Assembly (NCBI RefSeq): GCF_004349245.1
Contig: NZ_SMLC01000003.1
Coordinates: forward strand, 62,001 to 126,000
From: Actinomadura sp. 6K520
GTDB lineage: Bacteria > Actinomycetota > Actinomycetes > Streptosporangiales > Streptosporangiaceae
DNA: 64,000 nt
Direction: 5' to 3'
A program made the position numbers and the translations under genes. This document shows, piece after piece, positions 34,088 through 45,304 of this stretch. Numbering within the stretch: the first letter of the stretch is position 1; each line of letters begins with the position of its first letter. Under the pieces are notes generated by a model that saw only the letters and a program-made list of their open reading frames with translations, had not been told where the DNA came from and did not search any database.

Positions 34088-35006
34088 TCCAGATCGTCAC
34101 GTACACCGGCGGGCGGAACCGGGACGGCGGGACGCCCGAGCCGGGGGAGCGCATGATGTGCAGGGCGTCGGCGGTGGCAAGGAAGCGTCGGAATGCGCCC
34201 GCCAGGGGCGGCCGGCGGTCCGGCGCCAGCGTCGTGGCGTGCCAGCGGATCTCCACGGGCGTGGCGGGGGTCGCGACGACGCGCAGCTCGCCGCGCTGCA
34301 CGCGCGGCGCGACCAGGTGCGCGAGCGCGACGGCGAGCCCGTCGCCGTCGGCGGCGGCCGCCCACGCGGCCGTCTGGTTCGGGTAGACGCGGACCCGGTC
34401 CTCGGGCACCTTCAGGCGGCGCAGCAGCAGGGACGTCGCGCTGCCCGGGTCGGTGCCGGACGGGTCCACCAGCCAGCGCGGGCGCGGGGCGGCGTGGACG
34501 CCGACGGCGACGAGGCTCGCGCGGAACACCGGCTCGCTGACGAGGCCGGGATCGTCGGCGAGGCGCGGGCCGAGCGCCACGTCCGCGAGGCGGTTGTGCA
34601 GCAGGACGGGCATCTCCCGCCCGGCCACCACGCCCGCGGCGCCCTCGACGTCGCGGGGGTGCCGGGCGGCGAACGCGTCCAGCAGCGGCGTCGCGACGAA
34701 CTCCGCGATCGCGGGAACGGCGATCACCCGCAGCGCCTCCGGGGCGCCGCGGGCGGCCCGCACGGCGCCCTCGGCCTCCGCGCCGAGCACCACCATCTGC
34801 GACGCGATCGGCAGCAGGCGGGCGCCGCCCTCGGTCAGCGTCATGCCGTCGCGGCCGCGGACGAGGAGCGGGTCGTCGAGGTGCTGCCGCAGCGCGGCGA
34901 GGGCCTGCGACACCGCCGGCTCGCTCACGTTCAGCGCCCGCGCCGCCTCCTTCACCGAGCCGAGCCGGGCGACGAGGACGAAGGCGCCGAGCTGCGTGAG
35001 GGTCAT
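34083..35006 (-). CDS. LysR-family regulator, divergent from cox genes
   Basis: 307 residues. The N-terminal LysR helix-turn-helix (LTQLGAFVLVARLGSVKEAARALNVSEPAVSQALAAL split by normal spacing) is followed by a LysR substrate-binding domain. Divergent orientation from coxMSL across 110 bp, as with cutR/coxR-type LysR genes in other carboxydotrophic actinobacteria, makes it the probable regulator of CO dehydrogenase. No clear T-N11-A site was found in the intergenic stretch. Confidence 0.92.
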   Translation of the reverse strand: MTLTQLGAFVLVARLGSVKEAARALNVSEPAVSQALAALRQHLDDPLLVRGRDGMTLTEGGARLLPIASQMVVLGAEAEGAVRAARGAPEALRVIAVPAIAEFVATPLLDAFAARHPRDVEGAAGVVAGREMPVLLHNRLADVALGPRLADDPGLVSEPVFRASLVAVGVHAAPRPRWLVDPSGTDPGSATSLLLRRLKVPEDRVRVYPNQTAAWAAAADGDGLAVALAHLVAPRVQRGELRVVATPATPVEIRWHATTLAPDRRPPLAGAFRRFLATADALHIMRSPGSGVPPSRFRPPVYVTIWS

Positions 35007-35116
35007 ACGCCGGTCCAGCCTCCCGGGCCACCCGTTAACCCTTCGCTTATTCGGGTGTTGTCCCAGCGTACGGGCAGAGTGAGAATCCGGTCACATCCCA
35101 CTTCGAGGGGGGCGTC

Positions 35117-35983
35117 GTGCAAGTACCGGCGAACTTCGAGTACGCGAAGGCGACGACCGTGGAGGAGACCCTCGCGCTGCTCGCCCGGCACGGGGACGAG
35201 GCGAGGGTGGTGGCGGGCGGCCACAGCCTGCTGCCCATGATGAAGCTGCGGCTGGCGCAGCCCGAGGCGCTCATCGACATCAACGACGTGACGGAGCTGT
35301 CCCGCATCCGGATCGAGGGCGGCATGCTGTGCGTGGGCGCGCTCGTCCGGCACGCCGAGCTGCTCGACTCGGCGGTCGCGGGCGAGCACTTCCCGATCCT
35401 GCACGACGCGGAGCGGGTGATCGCCGACCCGGTGGTCCGCAACCGCGGCACGGTCGGCGGCTCGCTGTGCCAGGCCGACCCGTCGGAGGACCTGTCGGCG
35501 GCGTTCGGCGCGCTGAAGGCGTCCGCGGTGATCCGCGGGCCGGAGGGCGAGCGGACCGTGTCCCTCCGGGAGTTCCACACCGGCCCCTACGAGACGGTCG
35601 TGGAGCCGGGCGAACTGCTCATCGAGCTGCGCTTGCCGATCAGGCCCGGCGGGTCGAGCGCCTACGAGAAGGTCGAGCGGCGGGTGGGGGACTGGCCGCT
35701 GGCCGCCGCCGGCGCCGCCCTCTGGCTGGACGGCGACCGGATCGCCGACGCCGGCATCGGGCTCACCGCCGTGCGGGCCGAGCACTTCGTCGCCCCCGAG
35801 GCGGAGGAGGTGCTGCGCGGAGCCGTCCCGTCCGAGGAGGTGTTCGCCGAGGCCGGACGGGTCGCCGCCGAGCACTGCGACCCCGGCTCCGACCAGCGGG
35901 GACCGGCCGACTACAAGCGGCACCTGGCCGGAGAGCTGACCACACGCGCGCTGCGCCGCGCCTACGGGAGGTTGCAGGCATGA
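35117..35983 (+). CDS. coxM: CO dehydrogenase medium (FAD) subunit CoxM
   Basis: 288 residues of the FAD-binding subunit family of molybdenum hydroxylases. FAD motifs are visible: VVAGGHSLLPMMKLRLAQP and the TVGGSLCQADPSEDL loop (residues about 112-127). GTG start with GAGGGGGG just upstream. It is the first gene of a coxM-coxS-coxL operon, the order typical of form I aerobic CO dehydrogenases. Electrons pass from the Mo site through the Fe-S subunit to this FAD and then to quinone. Confidence 0.9.
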   Translation: MQVPANFEYAKATTVEETLALLARHGDEARVVAGGHSLLPMMKLRLAQPEALIDINDVTELSRIRIEGGMLCVGALVRHAELLDSAVAGEHFPILHDAERVIADPVVRNRGTVGGSLCQADPSEDLSAAFGALKASAVIRGPEGERTVSLREFHTGPYETVVEPGELLIELRLPIRPGGSSAYEKVERRVGDWPLAAAGAALWLDGDRIADAGIGLTAVRAEHFVAPEAEEVLRGAVPSEEVFAEAGRVAAEHCDPGSDQRGPADYKRHLAGELTTRALRRAYGRLQA

Positions 35984-36461
35984 ACATCACCGTGACGGTC
36001 AACGGGCAGCCCTGCACGCGCGACGTGGAGCCGCGCCTGCTGCTCGTCCACTTCCTCCGCGACGAACTGGACCTCACCGGGACGCACTGGGGGTGCGACA
36101 CGTCCAACTGCGGGGCCTGCGTGGTCTGGCTGGACGACGTGCCGGTGAAGTCGTGCACGGTCCTGGCGGTGATGGCGTCCGGCAGGGAGGTCCGCACCGT
36201 GGAGGGACTGGAACGGGACGGCGAGCTCGACCCCGTCCAGCAGGGCTTCACCGAGTGCCACGGCCTCCAGTGCGGGTTCTGTACCCCCGGGATGATGATG
36301 ACGTCGCGGTGGCTGCTCGACCGCAGCCCCGACCCGACCGAGGCGGAGATCCGCGAGGCGCTGTCGGGGCAGATCTGCCGGTGCACCGGCTACGAGAACA
36401 TCGTCCGGTCCGTCCGCTGGGCGGCCGAGCACCCCGCCGAGAAGCCCGAGGAAGTGACCCC

Positions 36462-36465
<4 letters not shown>
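35980..36465 (+). CDS. coxS: CO dehydrogenase small (2Fe-2S) subunit CoxS
   Basis: 161 residues. Ferredoxin-like cluster C-x4-C-x2-C in WGCDTSNCGACVVW with the fourth Cys in VKSCTVL. The helical-domain cluster is CGFCTPGMMM and ICRCTGYENIV. Together these bind the two [2Fe-2S] centres of the xanthine-oxidase-family small subunit. The ATG overlaps the coxM stop (ATGA) and the stop overlaps coxL. Confidence 0.95.
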
Positions 36466-38884
<2,419 letters not shown>

Positions 38885-38891
<7 letters not shown>

Positions 38892-38924
38892 ACGACAGGA
38901 CGGACCCATGAACGACAGGACGGA
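38885..38924. repeat. Exact 20-bp tandem duplication at coxL/xdhC junction
   Basis: CCCATGAACGACAGGACGGA occurs twice without a mismatch (38885-38904, 38905-38924). The unit contains a start codon, so the duplication made two ATGs. Because 20 is not a multiple of three, the first ATG (38888, overlapping the coxL stop) now reads a 7-codon ORF (MNDRTDP) that stops in the second ATGA. Confidence 0.97.
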
Positions 38925-39654
38925 GACGTTGCGCACCCAGCGGACGCCCTACGTGCTGGCCACGGTCGTCCGCGCGGAGCGCCCGACGAGCGCGAAGACC
39001 GGCGACCGGGCGCTCGTGCTCCCCGACGGCACGATGGAGGGGTTCGTCGGCGGTGAGTGCGCCGAGTCGGCGGTGCGCGACCAGGCGCTCCGGCTCCTCG
39101 AATCCGGTGAGTCGACGCTGCTGCGCATCACCCCGGGTGCCGACTCGTCGCCGCTCGACGGGCTGGTCACGGTCACCAACCCGTGCCTGTCCGGCGGGAC
39201 GCTCGACGTGTTCCTCGAAACGGTGATCCCGCCCGCCCTCGTCACCGTGTACGGGGACGGGCCGGTCGCCCGCGCGCTGGTCGACGTCGGGCGCGCCGCC
39301 GGGTTCGACGCGCGGCCGGCCGGGACCGCCGACCCGCCCGGCCCGGACGCCGCGGCCGTCGTGGTCGCCACGCACGGACGGGACGAGGAGGCACTGCTCA
39401 CGGCCGCGCTGCGCGCCGGCGTCCCGTACGTCGGCCTGATCGCCAGCCGGAAACGGGGCGCGGCGGTCACCGCGTCCCTGGCAGGCGGCGACCGCGTGCA
39501 CACCCCGGCGGGCCTGGACATCGGCGCCCGCACGGCACCCGAGATCGCGCTGTCGGTGCTCGCGGAGATCCTGGCGCTGCGTCCGGGTCCGGCGCGGTCC
39601 CCGGCCGGATCTGACCCCGGCCGGTCCGAAGCGCACGACCACTGCTGCACCTGA
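38908..39654 (+). CDS. XdhC/CoxF-family maturation protein
   Basis: 248 residues. The N-terminal XdhC/CoxI domain reads RTPYVLATVVRAERPTSAKTGDRALVLPDG...FVGGECAESAVRDQALRLL. The C-terminal Rossmann part (VTVYGDGPVARALVDVGRAAGF; YVGLIASRKRGAAV) is also typical. Such proteins hold and sulfurate the Mo cofactor before insertion into CoxL. The C-terminus ends AHDHCCT. It is coupled to coxL through a 7-codon bridging ORF created by a duplication. Confidence 0.87.
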   Translation: MNDRTETLRTQRTPYVLATVVRAERPTSAKTGDRALVLPDGTMEGFVGGECAESAVRDQALRLLESGESTLLRITPGADSSPLDGLVTVTNPCLSGGTLDVFLETVIPPALVTVYGDGPVARALVDVGRAAGFDARPAGTADPPGPDAAAVVVATHGRDEEALLTAALRAGVPYVGLIASRKRGAAVTASLAGGDRVHTPAGLDIGARTAPEIALSVLAEILALRPGPARSPAGSDPGRSEAHDHCCT

Positions 39655-39676
39655 CGCGCACCGCCGCACCTGACGC

Positions 39677-39710
39677 GGCGAGGGGCCCGGCGGCCACCGG
39701 GCCCCTCGCC
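39677..39710. terminator. Bidirectional terminator, 14-bp stem
   Basis: GGCGAGGGGCCCGG and CCGGGCCCCTCGCC are perfect 14-bp arms with a 6-nt loop, between the convergent xdhC-like and doxX genes. Confidence 0.9.
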
Positions 39711-39718
39711 TCAAGGGA

Positions 39719-40153
39719 TCAGGTCGACGACACGGCCCGCACCGGTTCGGCGCGGCGGCGGGCGAGCGCCGAGTCCAGCGCCCACCTGCCCGGCCCGAGC
39801 ACCGCGATCAGCAGGAACGCCCAGCAGAACATCGCCGCGCTCTCGCCGCCGTTGCGCATCGGCAGCAGCCCGTCCGGCTGGTGCACGACGAAGTACGCGT
39901 ACGCCATCGAACCGGAGGCGAGCACGGCCGCGAGGCGGGTGAACAGGCCGGCCAGCACCAGCCCGCCGCAGACGAACTGGATGAGCGCCGCCCACCAGCC
40001 CGGCCAGGCGGCGAACTCCACCGCCTCGCCGCTGCCCCGGTTGCCGCCCAGCACACCGAACAGGGAGGCCGTCCCGTGGAACAGGAACAGCAGCCCGACG
40101 ACGGCGCGGAACAGCGCGAGCACCGGTTCGGTCAGCCGGTCCAGCGAGATCAT
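39719..40153 (-). CDS. DoxX-family membrane protein
   Basis: 144 residues with four hydrophobic helices (ALFRAVVGLLFLFHGTASLF; WWAALIQFVCGGLVLAGLF; LAAVLASGSMAYAYFVV; AAMFCWAFLLIAVLG). Matches DoxX/YphA-type proteins. The start ATG 40153 follows GGAGAG and overlaps the stop of the upstream secreted protein gene by 4 bp, so the two are one transcript. DoxX proteins are linked to redox or thiosulfate-quinone chemistry in some species; no specific role can be assigned here. Confidence 0.87.
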   Translation of the reverse strand: MISLDRLTEPVLALFRAVVGLLFLFHGTASLFGVLGGNRGSGEAVEFAAWPGWWAALIQFVCGGLVLAGLFTRLAAVLASGSMAYAYFVVHQPDGLLPMRNGGESAAMFCWAFLLIAVLGPGRWALDSALARRRAEPVRAVSST

Positions 40154-41103
40154 CTCTCCGCCACCCAGCCGGTCATGATGCCCATGACGTCCTTGAAGCC
40201 CTCCTCGGACGCCCGGTAGGACGCGGTGATCTTCAGGGTGTCGCCCCGGCCGATCCGGCCGATCGGGGTACCGCCGCACGACGGCATGTCGGAGATCTCG
40301 GCGTGGCCGTGGTGGTCGATGAACTCCGGCGTGCCGCCCTCCTCCGCCACGCTGCGGCACATGAGCTGCCCGGTGGAGGCGTTCTCGGTCTGCACCGCGA
40401 TGCCGCCGCGGTGCACGTGCCCGCGAATGTGGACGAGGTCGCCCGAGATGGTGGATCTCCACGTCCTGGACTTCTCGCTCTGCTGCGGCGGGGTGTCCCA
40501 GGTGGAGTCCAAGCAGCCGCCGACGTCCAGCCAGAGCGGGGTGACCGGCGTCATGCGCGAGTCGGACGCGGGCTGGTAGGTGAAGGTGAACTCGACGTAG
40601 GCGGTCTTCTCCTCATGCGCGTGGTTCATCAGGTCGGCGAGGAGCGTCCAGCGGTCGAAGGACCCGATCCGGAACCCGTACCCGGCCGGGAAGACGCTCT
40701 CCACCCGCTCGTTGCCGGACGCGAGCACCCGTTGCGGTCCGCCGCACACGGTGTCCCGCGCCGCCGAATTGAAGATCACCGCGTGGTGCAGCATCGGCCC
40801 GGTGTTGATGTTGGCGTTGCCGCCGTCGGGGTAGACGAGATTCGGCTTGAAGCCCGTGACATAGCAGTTCTCGCACGGCTTCTGGATGTTGAACTTGACC
40901 TGGTCCGGCAGCATTCCGTGCGCACCGCCGGCCGCCGCCGGAATGGTGTAGGGGCCGTATCGCAGCGTGACGGTCCGCGCGGCGCTTGCTGTCTGCGCGG
41001 GGGTGTCCTGGTTGGGGGCGGCCTGGGCGGTCGCGGGGAGCAGTGCGGTGCCGGCCAGCATCGTTGCGGCGCCGCAGACGACGAGGAATCTTCTGAGGGA
41101 CAA
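40150..41103 (-). CDS. Secreted copper type II monooxygenase-like protein
   Basis: 317 residues. I set the start at TTG 41103, which has AAGGAGGA six bases upstream and gives a clean signal peptide (SLRRFLVVCGAATMLAGTALL, cleavage near TAQA). The mature part has paired His in GPMLHHAVIFNS, an HxH in IRGHVHRGG and a His cluster in FIDHHGHAEI, plus several cysteines. This pattern recalls the Cu sites of peptidylglycine/dopamine hydroxylase-type proteins. Family assignment is tentative; a secreted metal-binding protein is certain enough. Operon with doxX. Confidence 0.6.
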   Translation of the reverse strand: MSLRRFLVVCGAATMLAGTALLPATAQAAPNQDTPAQTASAARTVTLRYGPYTIPAAAGGAHGMLPDQVKFNIQKPCENCYVTGFKPNLVYPDGGNANINTGPMLHHAVIFNSAARDTVCGGPQRVLASGNERVESVFPAGYGFRIGSFDRWTLLADLMNHAHEEKTAYVEFTFTYQPASDSRMTPVTPLWLDVGGCLDSTWDTPPQQSEKSRTWRSTISGDLVHIRGHVHRGGIAVQTENASTGQLMCRSVAEEGGTPEFIDHHGHAEISDMPSCGGTPIGRIGRGDTLKITASYRASEEGFKDVMGIMTGWVAER

Positions 41104-41575
41104 GGGTCTCCTCCTTGGGGAGCCGCGCCGAGCGGAAAACTGCGGCGCATTTTCTGCATGCGGCGGCAGACCGAAGTGTGAGGATTTCACGGATGATTCC
41201 GCGGCAATGCGGAAACGGTCGGCCGCGACGCCCCACACAGTGAACGACCCTCGATGTGATGTCAATTGTGCCTCGGCACAATTGCGCGTCGCGGACCGGT
41301 GAGCAGTAATTACGCCGAAACAACGGGAAGAAGACTGGTGATTTCGCCGATGTCACTGGCGGGGAGGGGCGGAGGGGGCGCGGACGCGGTGGCGCCGCCT
41401 CCCGCCGGCGCGCCGTCCGCCGAACGCCGTCCGGGCCGGCGCCTCGTCGGCTCCGGGTGTTGTGAACGGCGTCATCTCACCGACTCGCCACAAGTCGGCG
41501 CACTCGGTGAACCTTGGTGGCTAGGCTCTGTAGGCCGGGGCGCGGGCCCCGCGATCCGCGAGGGGGAGTGCGCAG
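41104..41575. other. 472-bp divergent intergenic region
   Basis: No gene seen; open frames that cross it are shadows of the biotin carboxylase gene and its antisense. GC is lower around 41140-41330. It holds the promoters of the secreted copper-protein operon (leftward) and the carboxylase-BsaP gene (rightward), and one 22-bp perfect dyad (41263-41284). Confidence 0.6.
41263..41284. promoter_or_regulatory. Perfect 10-bp-arm operator-like dyad
   Basis: CAATTGTGCC (41263-41272) and GGCACAATTG (41275-41284) are perfect inverted arms with a 2-nt centre. It lies 160 bases before the secreted-protein start and 290 before the carboxylase gene. It looks like a site for a dimeric regulator; the factor is unknown. 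Confidence 0.55.
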
Positions 41576-43114
41576 GTGTTCGAGTCCGTGCTCGTGGCGA
41601 ACCGCGGCGAGATCGCCGGCCGGATCATCCACACGGCGCGCGCGATGGGCATCAAGACCATCGCGGTGTACTCCGACGCCGACGCCGACCTGCCGTTCGT
41701 GGCGGAGGCGGACGAGGCCGTCCTGCTCGGCCCCGCCGACCCCGCGCGCAGCTACCTGAACGTCCCCGCGGTCCTGGAGGCCGCGCGCCGGACGAACGCG
41801 CAGGCCGTCCACCCCGGCTACGGTTTCCTCGCCGAGAGCGCCGCGTTCGCCCGTGCGGTCACCGACCACGGCCGCGTCTGGGTCGGGCCGCCGCCGCTCG
41901 TCATCGCCCGGATGAGCGACAAGATCAACGCGCGGAACCTGATGAAGGAGGCGGGCGTCCCCGTCGCGCCCGGCGTGTGGGAGCCCGTTCCCGACGCCGG
42001 CACGGCGGTCGAGGAGGCCCGGCGCATCGGCTACCCGGTGATGGTCAAACCCGCCGCGGGCGCCGGCGGCGTCGGCATGGCCGCCGCCCGCGACGAGGCG
42101 ACGCTGCGCGCGGCGTACGAGGCGGCCCGCACCGGCGCCGCCCGCCTGTTCGGGCAGGACGACATCCTCCTCGAACGCCACGTGGACGGCGCCCGGCACG
42201 TCGAGGTGCAGATCCTCGGCCTGAACGACGGCACCGTCGTGACGCTCGGCGACCGGGACTGCTCCGTCCAGCGCCGCTACCAGAAGGTCGTGGAGGAGGC
42301 CCCGTCGCCCGGCGTCCCCCCGGCGCTGCGCGAGCGGATGCTCGCCGCCGCCGTCCGCGCGGGCGAGGCGGTCGGCTACCGCGGCGCGGGCACCGTCGAG
42401 TTCCTCGTGGACCCCGCGGCGCAGGAGTTCTTCTTCCTGGAGCTGAGCACCCGCCTCCAGGTGGAGCACGCCGTGACCGAGCTGGTCACCGGCATCGACC
42501 TGGTCGAATGGCAGTTCCGCATCGCCGCGGGCGAGCCCGGCCCGTCCGCCGTCCCCGCGCCGCGGGGCCACGCCGTCGAGTTCCGCGTCTACGCCGAGGA
42601 CCCGCAGCGGTTCCTGCCCGTGCCCGGCGACATCAAGGTGTGGGAGGAGCCCGTCGGCGACGGCATCCGCATCGACGCCGGCTACGTCGAGGGCGACACC
42701 GTCACGCCCCACTACGCGATGCTGCTCGCCAAACTGTGCGTCCACGGCGACGACCGCGGACACGCGCTGAGCCGGGCCAGGGCCGCCCTCGACGCGTTCC
42801 GCATCGAGGGGCTCCCGACCAACCTGCCCTTCCTGCGGGAACTGCTCGACCGTCCCGAATTCGCGGGCGGCGCCTACGACACCGGGCTGGTGGCGCGCAT
42901 GCGCGGCGCCCCGCCGGTGGGCGGCGCCTACTGCGACAGGTGCGGGGAGCCCGCCGCCGGGCGCGACCACGGCGCGTGCCGCGAGGCCCGCCGGATGGAG
43001 CCGCCGCGCTACTGCCCGCACTGCCGCCGCCGCCTGGTCGTCCAGGTCACGCCCCTGGGCTGGACGGCCCGCTGCTCCGAGCACGGTGACCTGGAGCCGG
43101 ACCCCGGTCGCTAG
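41576..43114 (+). CDS. Biotin carboxylase fused to BsaP-like domain
   Basis: 512 residues. Residues 1-442 are a biotin carboxylase ([17 protein letters not shown]; Gly-rich ATP loop [47 protein letters not shown]) of normal length. Residues about 450-512 are a second module, YCDRCGEP...HGAC...[29 protein letters not shown], with Cys453, 456, 468, 480, 483 and 500. This matches my memory of BsaP, the small protein that supports biotin synthase in actinobacteria. GTG start with GGGGGAG upstream. No stop or ribosome site separates the modules. No biotinyl domain is present. Confidence 0.8.
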   Translation: [512 protein letters not shown]

Positions 43115-43632
43115 AACACCAGGACGTAGGTGAGCAGGAGCTTCACGCCGGGTGCGGGGACCCAGTCGCGGTCGGGGGTGCGGACGAACCCCATCCGCTC
43201 GTACATGCGCTGTGCACCGACCATGTTCGCCTGGGTCGACAGGCGCAGGCCGCGGAGTCCCGCCGCGCGGGCGCGGCCGACGCACGCCCGCACCATGGCG
43301 GTGCCCGCGCCCAGGCCGCGTGCCTTCTCCCGGACGGCGAGCATGCGGAACTCGGCCTCGTCCGGCCCGGCGATCTGGACGTAGGGGCTGCCGGGCCCGC
43401 AGTAGGCGACCGCCCCGACGACCTCGCCCCCGGACTCGGCGACGAGCAGGTCGGCCCGGGCGGCGCGGTCGGCGGCGTCCCGGAGCGTGCCGACGTAGGA
43501 GGACGTGGGCGACACCAGGCCGCCGTCCACGTAGACCTCCACGGTGAGGTCGCCGACCAGCTCGTACTCGTCCGGGCGGGCCGGGCGGACGGTGACCGGC
43601 CCGGAAGCCGGCTCGGAGAGCGGCTCAGACAC
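43111..43632 (-). CDS. GNAT-family acetyltransferase
   Basis: 173 residues with the GNAT core: VTVRPARPDEYELVGDL, the acetyl-CoA loop AVREKARGLGAGTAMVRACV (R-G-x-G-A) and the NMVGAQRMYERMGFVR C-terminal motif. The GTG start lies 8 bp inside the end of the ThDP enzyme gene upstream on this strand, so the two are co-transcribed. The 3' end overlaps the convergent carboxylase gene by 4 bp. The acetyl acceptor is unknown. Confidence 0.9.
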   Translation of the reverse strand: MSEPLSEPASGPVTVRPARPDEYELVGDLTVEVYVDGGLVSPTSSYVGTLRDAADRAARADLLVAESGGEVVGAVAYCGPGSPYVQIAGPDEAEFRMLAVREKARGLGAGTAMVRACVGRARAAGLRGLRLSTQANMVGAQRMYERMGFVRTPDRDWVPAPGVKLLLTYVLVF

Positions 43633-45298
43633 CGGTGGTCTTGCGGGGGTAGGAGACGTCCGGGTCGGTGGCGACGTTGACCAGGTACGGGACGCCCGAG
43701 TCGAACGCGCGGCGCAGCGCCGGCCCGATCTCGTCCGGGCGGGTGACGAGCTCCCCGGCGCCGCCGAGCGCCCGGACGACCTCGTCGTAGCGGCAGTGCG
43801 GCCGCAGCTCGGCGGCCACGTCGTAGCCGTACAGCATGCGCATCGGGTGCTTCTCCAGACCCCAGGAGCCGTTGTTGCCCACCACCATCACGACCGGCAG
43901 GCCGTGCCGCACCAGGCTATCGGCGTCCATGAGCGACAGCCCCGCGGCGCCGTCGCCGAGCAGCAGCACCACCTGCGCGGCGGGGCGGGCGAGGCGCGCG
44001 GCGATCGCGTAGCCGAGCCCGGTGCCGAGGCACCCGTACGGGCCGGGGTCGAGCCAGCGGCCGGGGCGCCGCGGCTCGATGTACTTGCCCGCGTACGAGA
44101 CGAAGTCGCCGCCGTCCCCGATCACCACGGCGTCGTCGTCGAGGACCTTGGACAGCTCCCCGTAGATCCGCAGCGGATGGATCGGGTCGGCGCCGGACGC
44201 GAGCAGGTCGATGTCGCCGGCGATGGCCGCGTAGGTGGCGTCGCGCAGGCTCTCCCGCCAGTCCCCGTACGTGCCCGGGGACACCCCCGCCTTCGCGCAG
44301 GCGGCGGTGAGGTCGGTGAACAGCAGGGACAGGTCCCCGGCCGCGGAGCCCGCCGGGCGGAGGTGCGGTACCAGCTGCGAGGGCGCGTCCGCGAGATGGA
44401 CGACCTTGGCGGTCCCGTCGCCGAACGAACCGTAGCCCAGGCGGAAGTCGAGCGGCGTCCCCGCGACGATGACGAGGTCGGCGTCCGCGAACGCGGCGCC
44501 CCTGGCGCGGGTGACGAGCAGGTCGTGCCCGGCGGGCAGGATGCCGCGCCCCTGCCCGTTGGCGACCACGGGCAGCCGCAGCTCCTCGGCGAACGCGCGG
44601 GCGGCCTCCTCGGCGCCGTCCATCCACACGTCCGAGCCGAGCACGAGGACGGGACGCCGCGCCGCCTTCAGCAGCTCGGCGACGCGGGCGAGCCGCTCCG
44701 GATCGGCGGGCCGCTCCGGCGGGTCGGGGATCTGCCCGGCGCGGGCCGGTCCGGCGGGGCCGAACAGGTGGTCCATGTGGACGTCGAGGAACACCGGGCC
44801 GCGGTGCGGGGCGGCGGCGGTCGTGAAGGCGCGGGCGAGGTCGGAGGCCAGCGTGTCCGGCCCGGTGGCGGTCATCGCCAGCTTGGTGACGGGCGCCAGC
44901 AGCGGCGGCTGGTCGAGTTCCTGCAGCGCGCCCGCGCCCCACCGGCCGAGCGGGGCGCGGCCGCCGAGCACGACGACCGGCGACCCGTTGAAGTGGGCGG
45001 TCGTGACGCCGCTGATGCCGTTGGTGACGCCCGGCCCGGCCGTCAGCACGGCCAGCCCCGTACGGCGGGTGAGCCGCGCCGTGGCCTCCGCCGCGAACAC
45101 GGCGGTCTGCTCGTGCCGGACGTCGAGGATGCGGGGGTCGGCCTCCGTCCCCGGCACGGTGCCGGTCCGCCCGCCGGTCTCGCCGACCGCGCCGTCGTAG
45201 AGCGGGAAGACGTGCCCGCCCGACAGCGTGAACATCGTTTCGACGCCGTGCCTGCGGATCTCCGCGATCGCCGTGTCACCACCGTGCCGAGCCGTCAT
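43625..45298 (-). CDS. Thiamine-diphosphate enzyme, acetolactate-synthase-like
   Basis: 557 residues with the three domains of the AHAS/oxalyl-CoA decarboxylase superfamily: a PYR domain with the catalytic Glu in RHEQTAVFAAEATARLT, a central domain (RRPVLVLGSDVWMDGA) and a PP domain with LLLGDGAAGLSLMDADSLVRHGLPVVMVVGNNGSWG (split; GDG...NN ThDP motif). No regulatory subunit is nearby, so it is probably not the biosynthetic IlvB. The start ATG is probably leaderless: a TACGGT -10 box lies six bases upstream, and next to it a TetR-type palindrome. Confidence 0.87.
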   Translation of the reverse strand: MTARHGGDTAIAEIRRHGVETMFTLSGGHVFPLYDGAVGETGGRTGTVPGTEADPRILDVRHEQTAVFAAEATARLTRRTGLAVLTAGPGVTNGISGVTTAHFNGSPVVVLGGRAPLGRWGAGALQELDQPPLLAPVTKLAMTATGPDTLASDLARAFTTAAAPHRGPVFLDVHMDHLFGPAGPARAGQIPDPPERPADPERLARVAELLKAARRPVLVLGSDVWMDGAEEAARAFAEELRLPVVANGQGRGILPAGHDLLVTRARGAAFADADLVIVAGTPLDFRLGYGSFGDGTAKVVHLADAPSQLVPHLRPAGSAAGDLSLLFTDLTAACAKAGVSPGTYGDWRESLRDATYAAIAGDIDLLASGADPIHPLRIYGELSKVLDDDAVVIGDGGDFVSYAGKYIEPRRPGRWLDPGPYGCLGTGLGYAIAARLARPAAQVVLLLGDGAAGLSLMDADSLVRHGLPVVMVVGNNGSWGLEKHPMRMLYGYDVAAELRPHCRYDEVVRALGGAGELVTRPDEIGPALRRAFDSGVPYLVNVATDPDVSYPRKTTGV

Positions 45299-45304
45299 GC
45301 ACGC

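Noticed and set aside
41266-43285. Two about 600-codon frames overlapping the biotin carboxylase gene
   Set aside because: Low-complexity Arg/Ala/Gly/Pro translations with no motif; shadows of the real gene.
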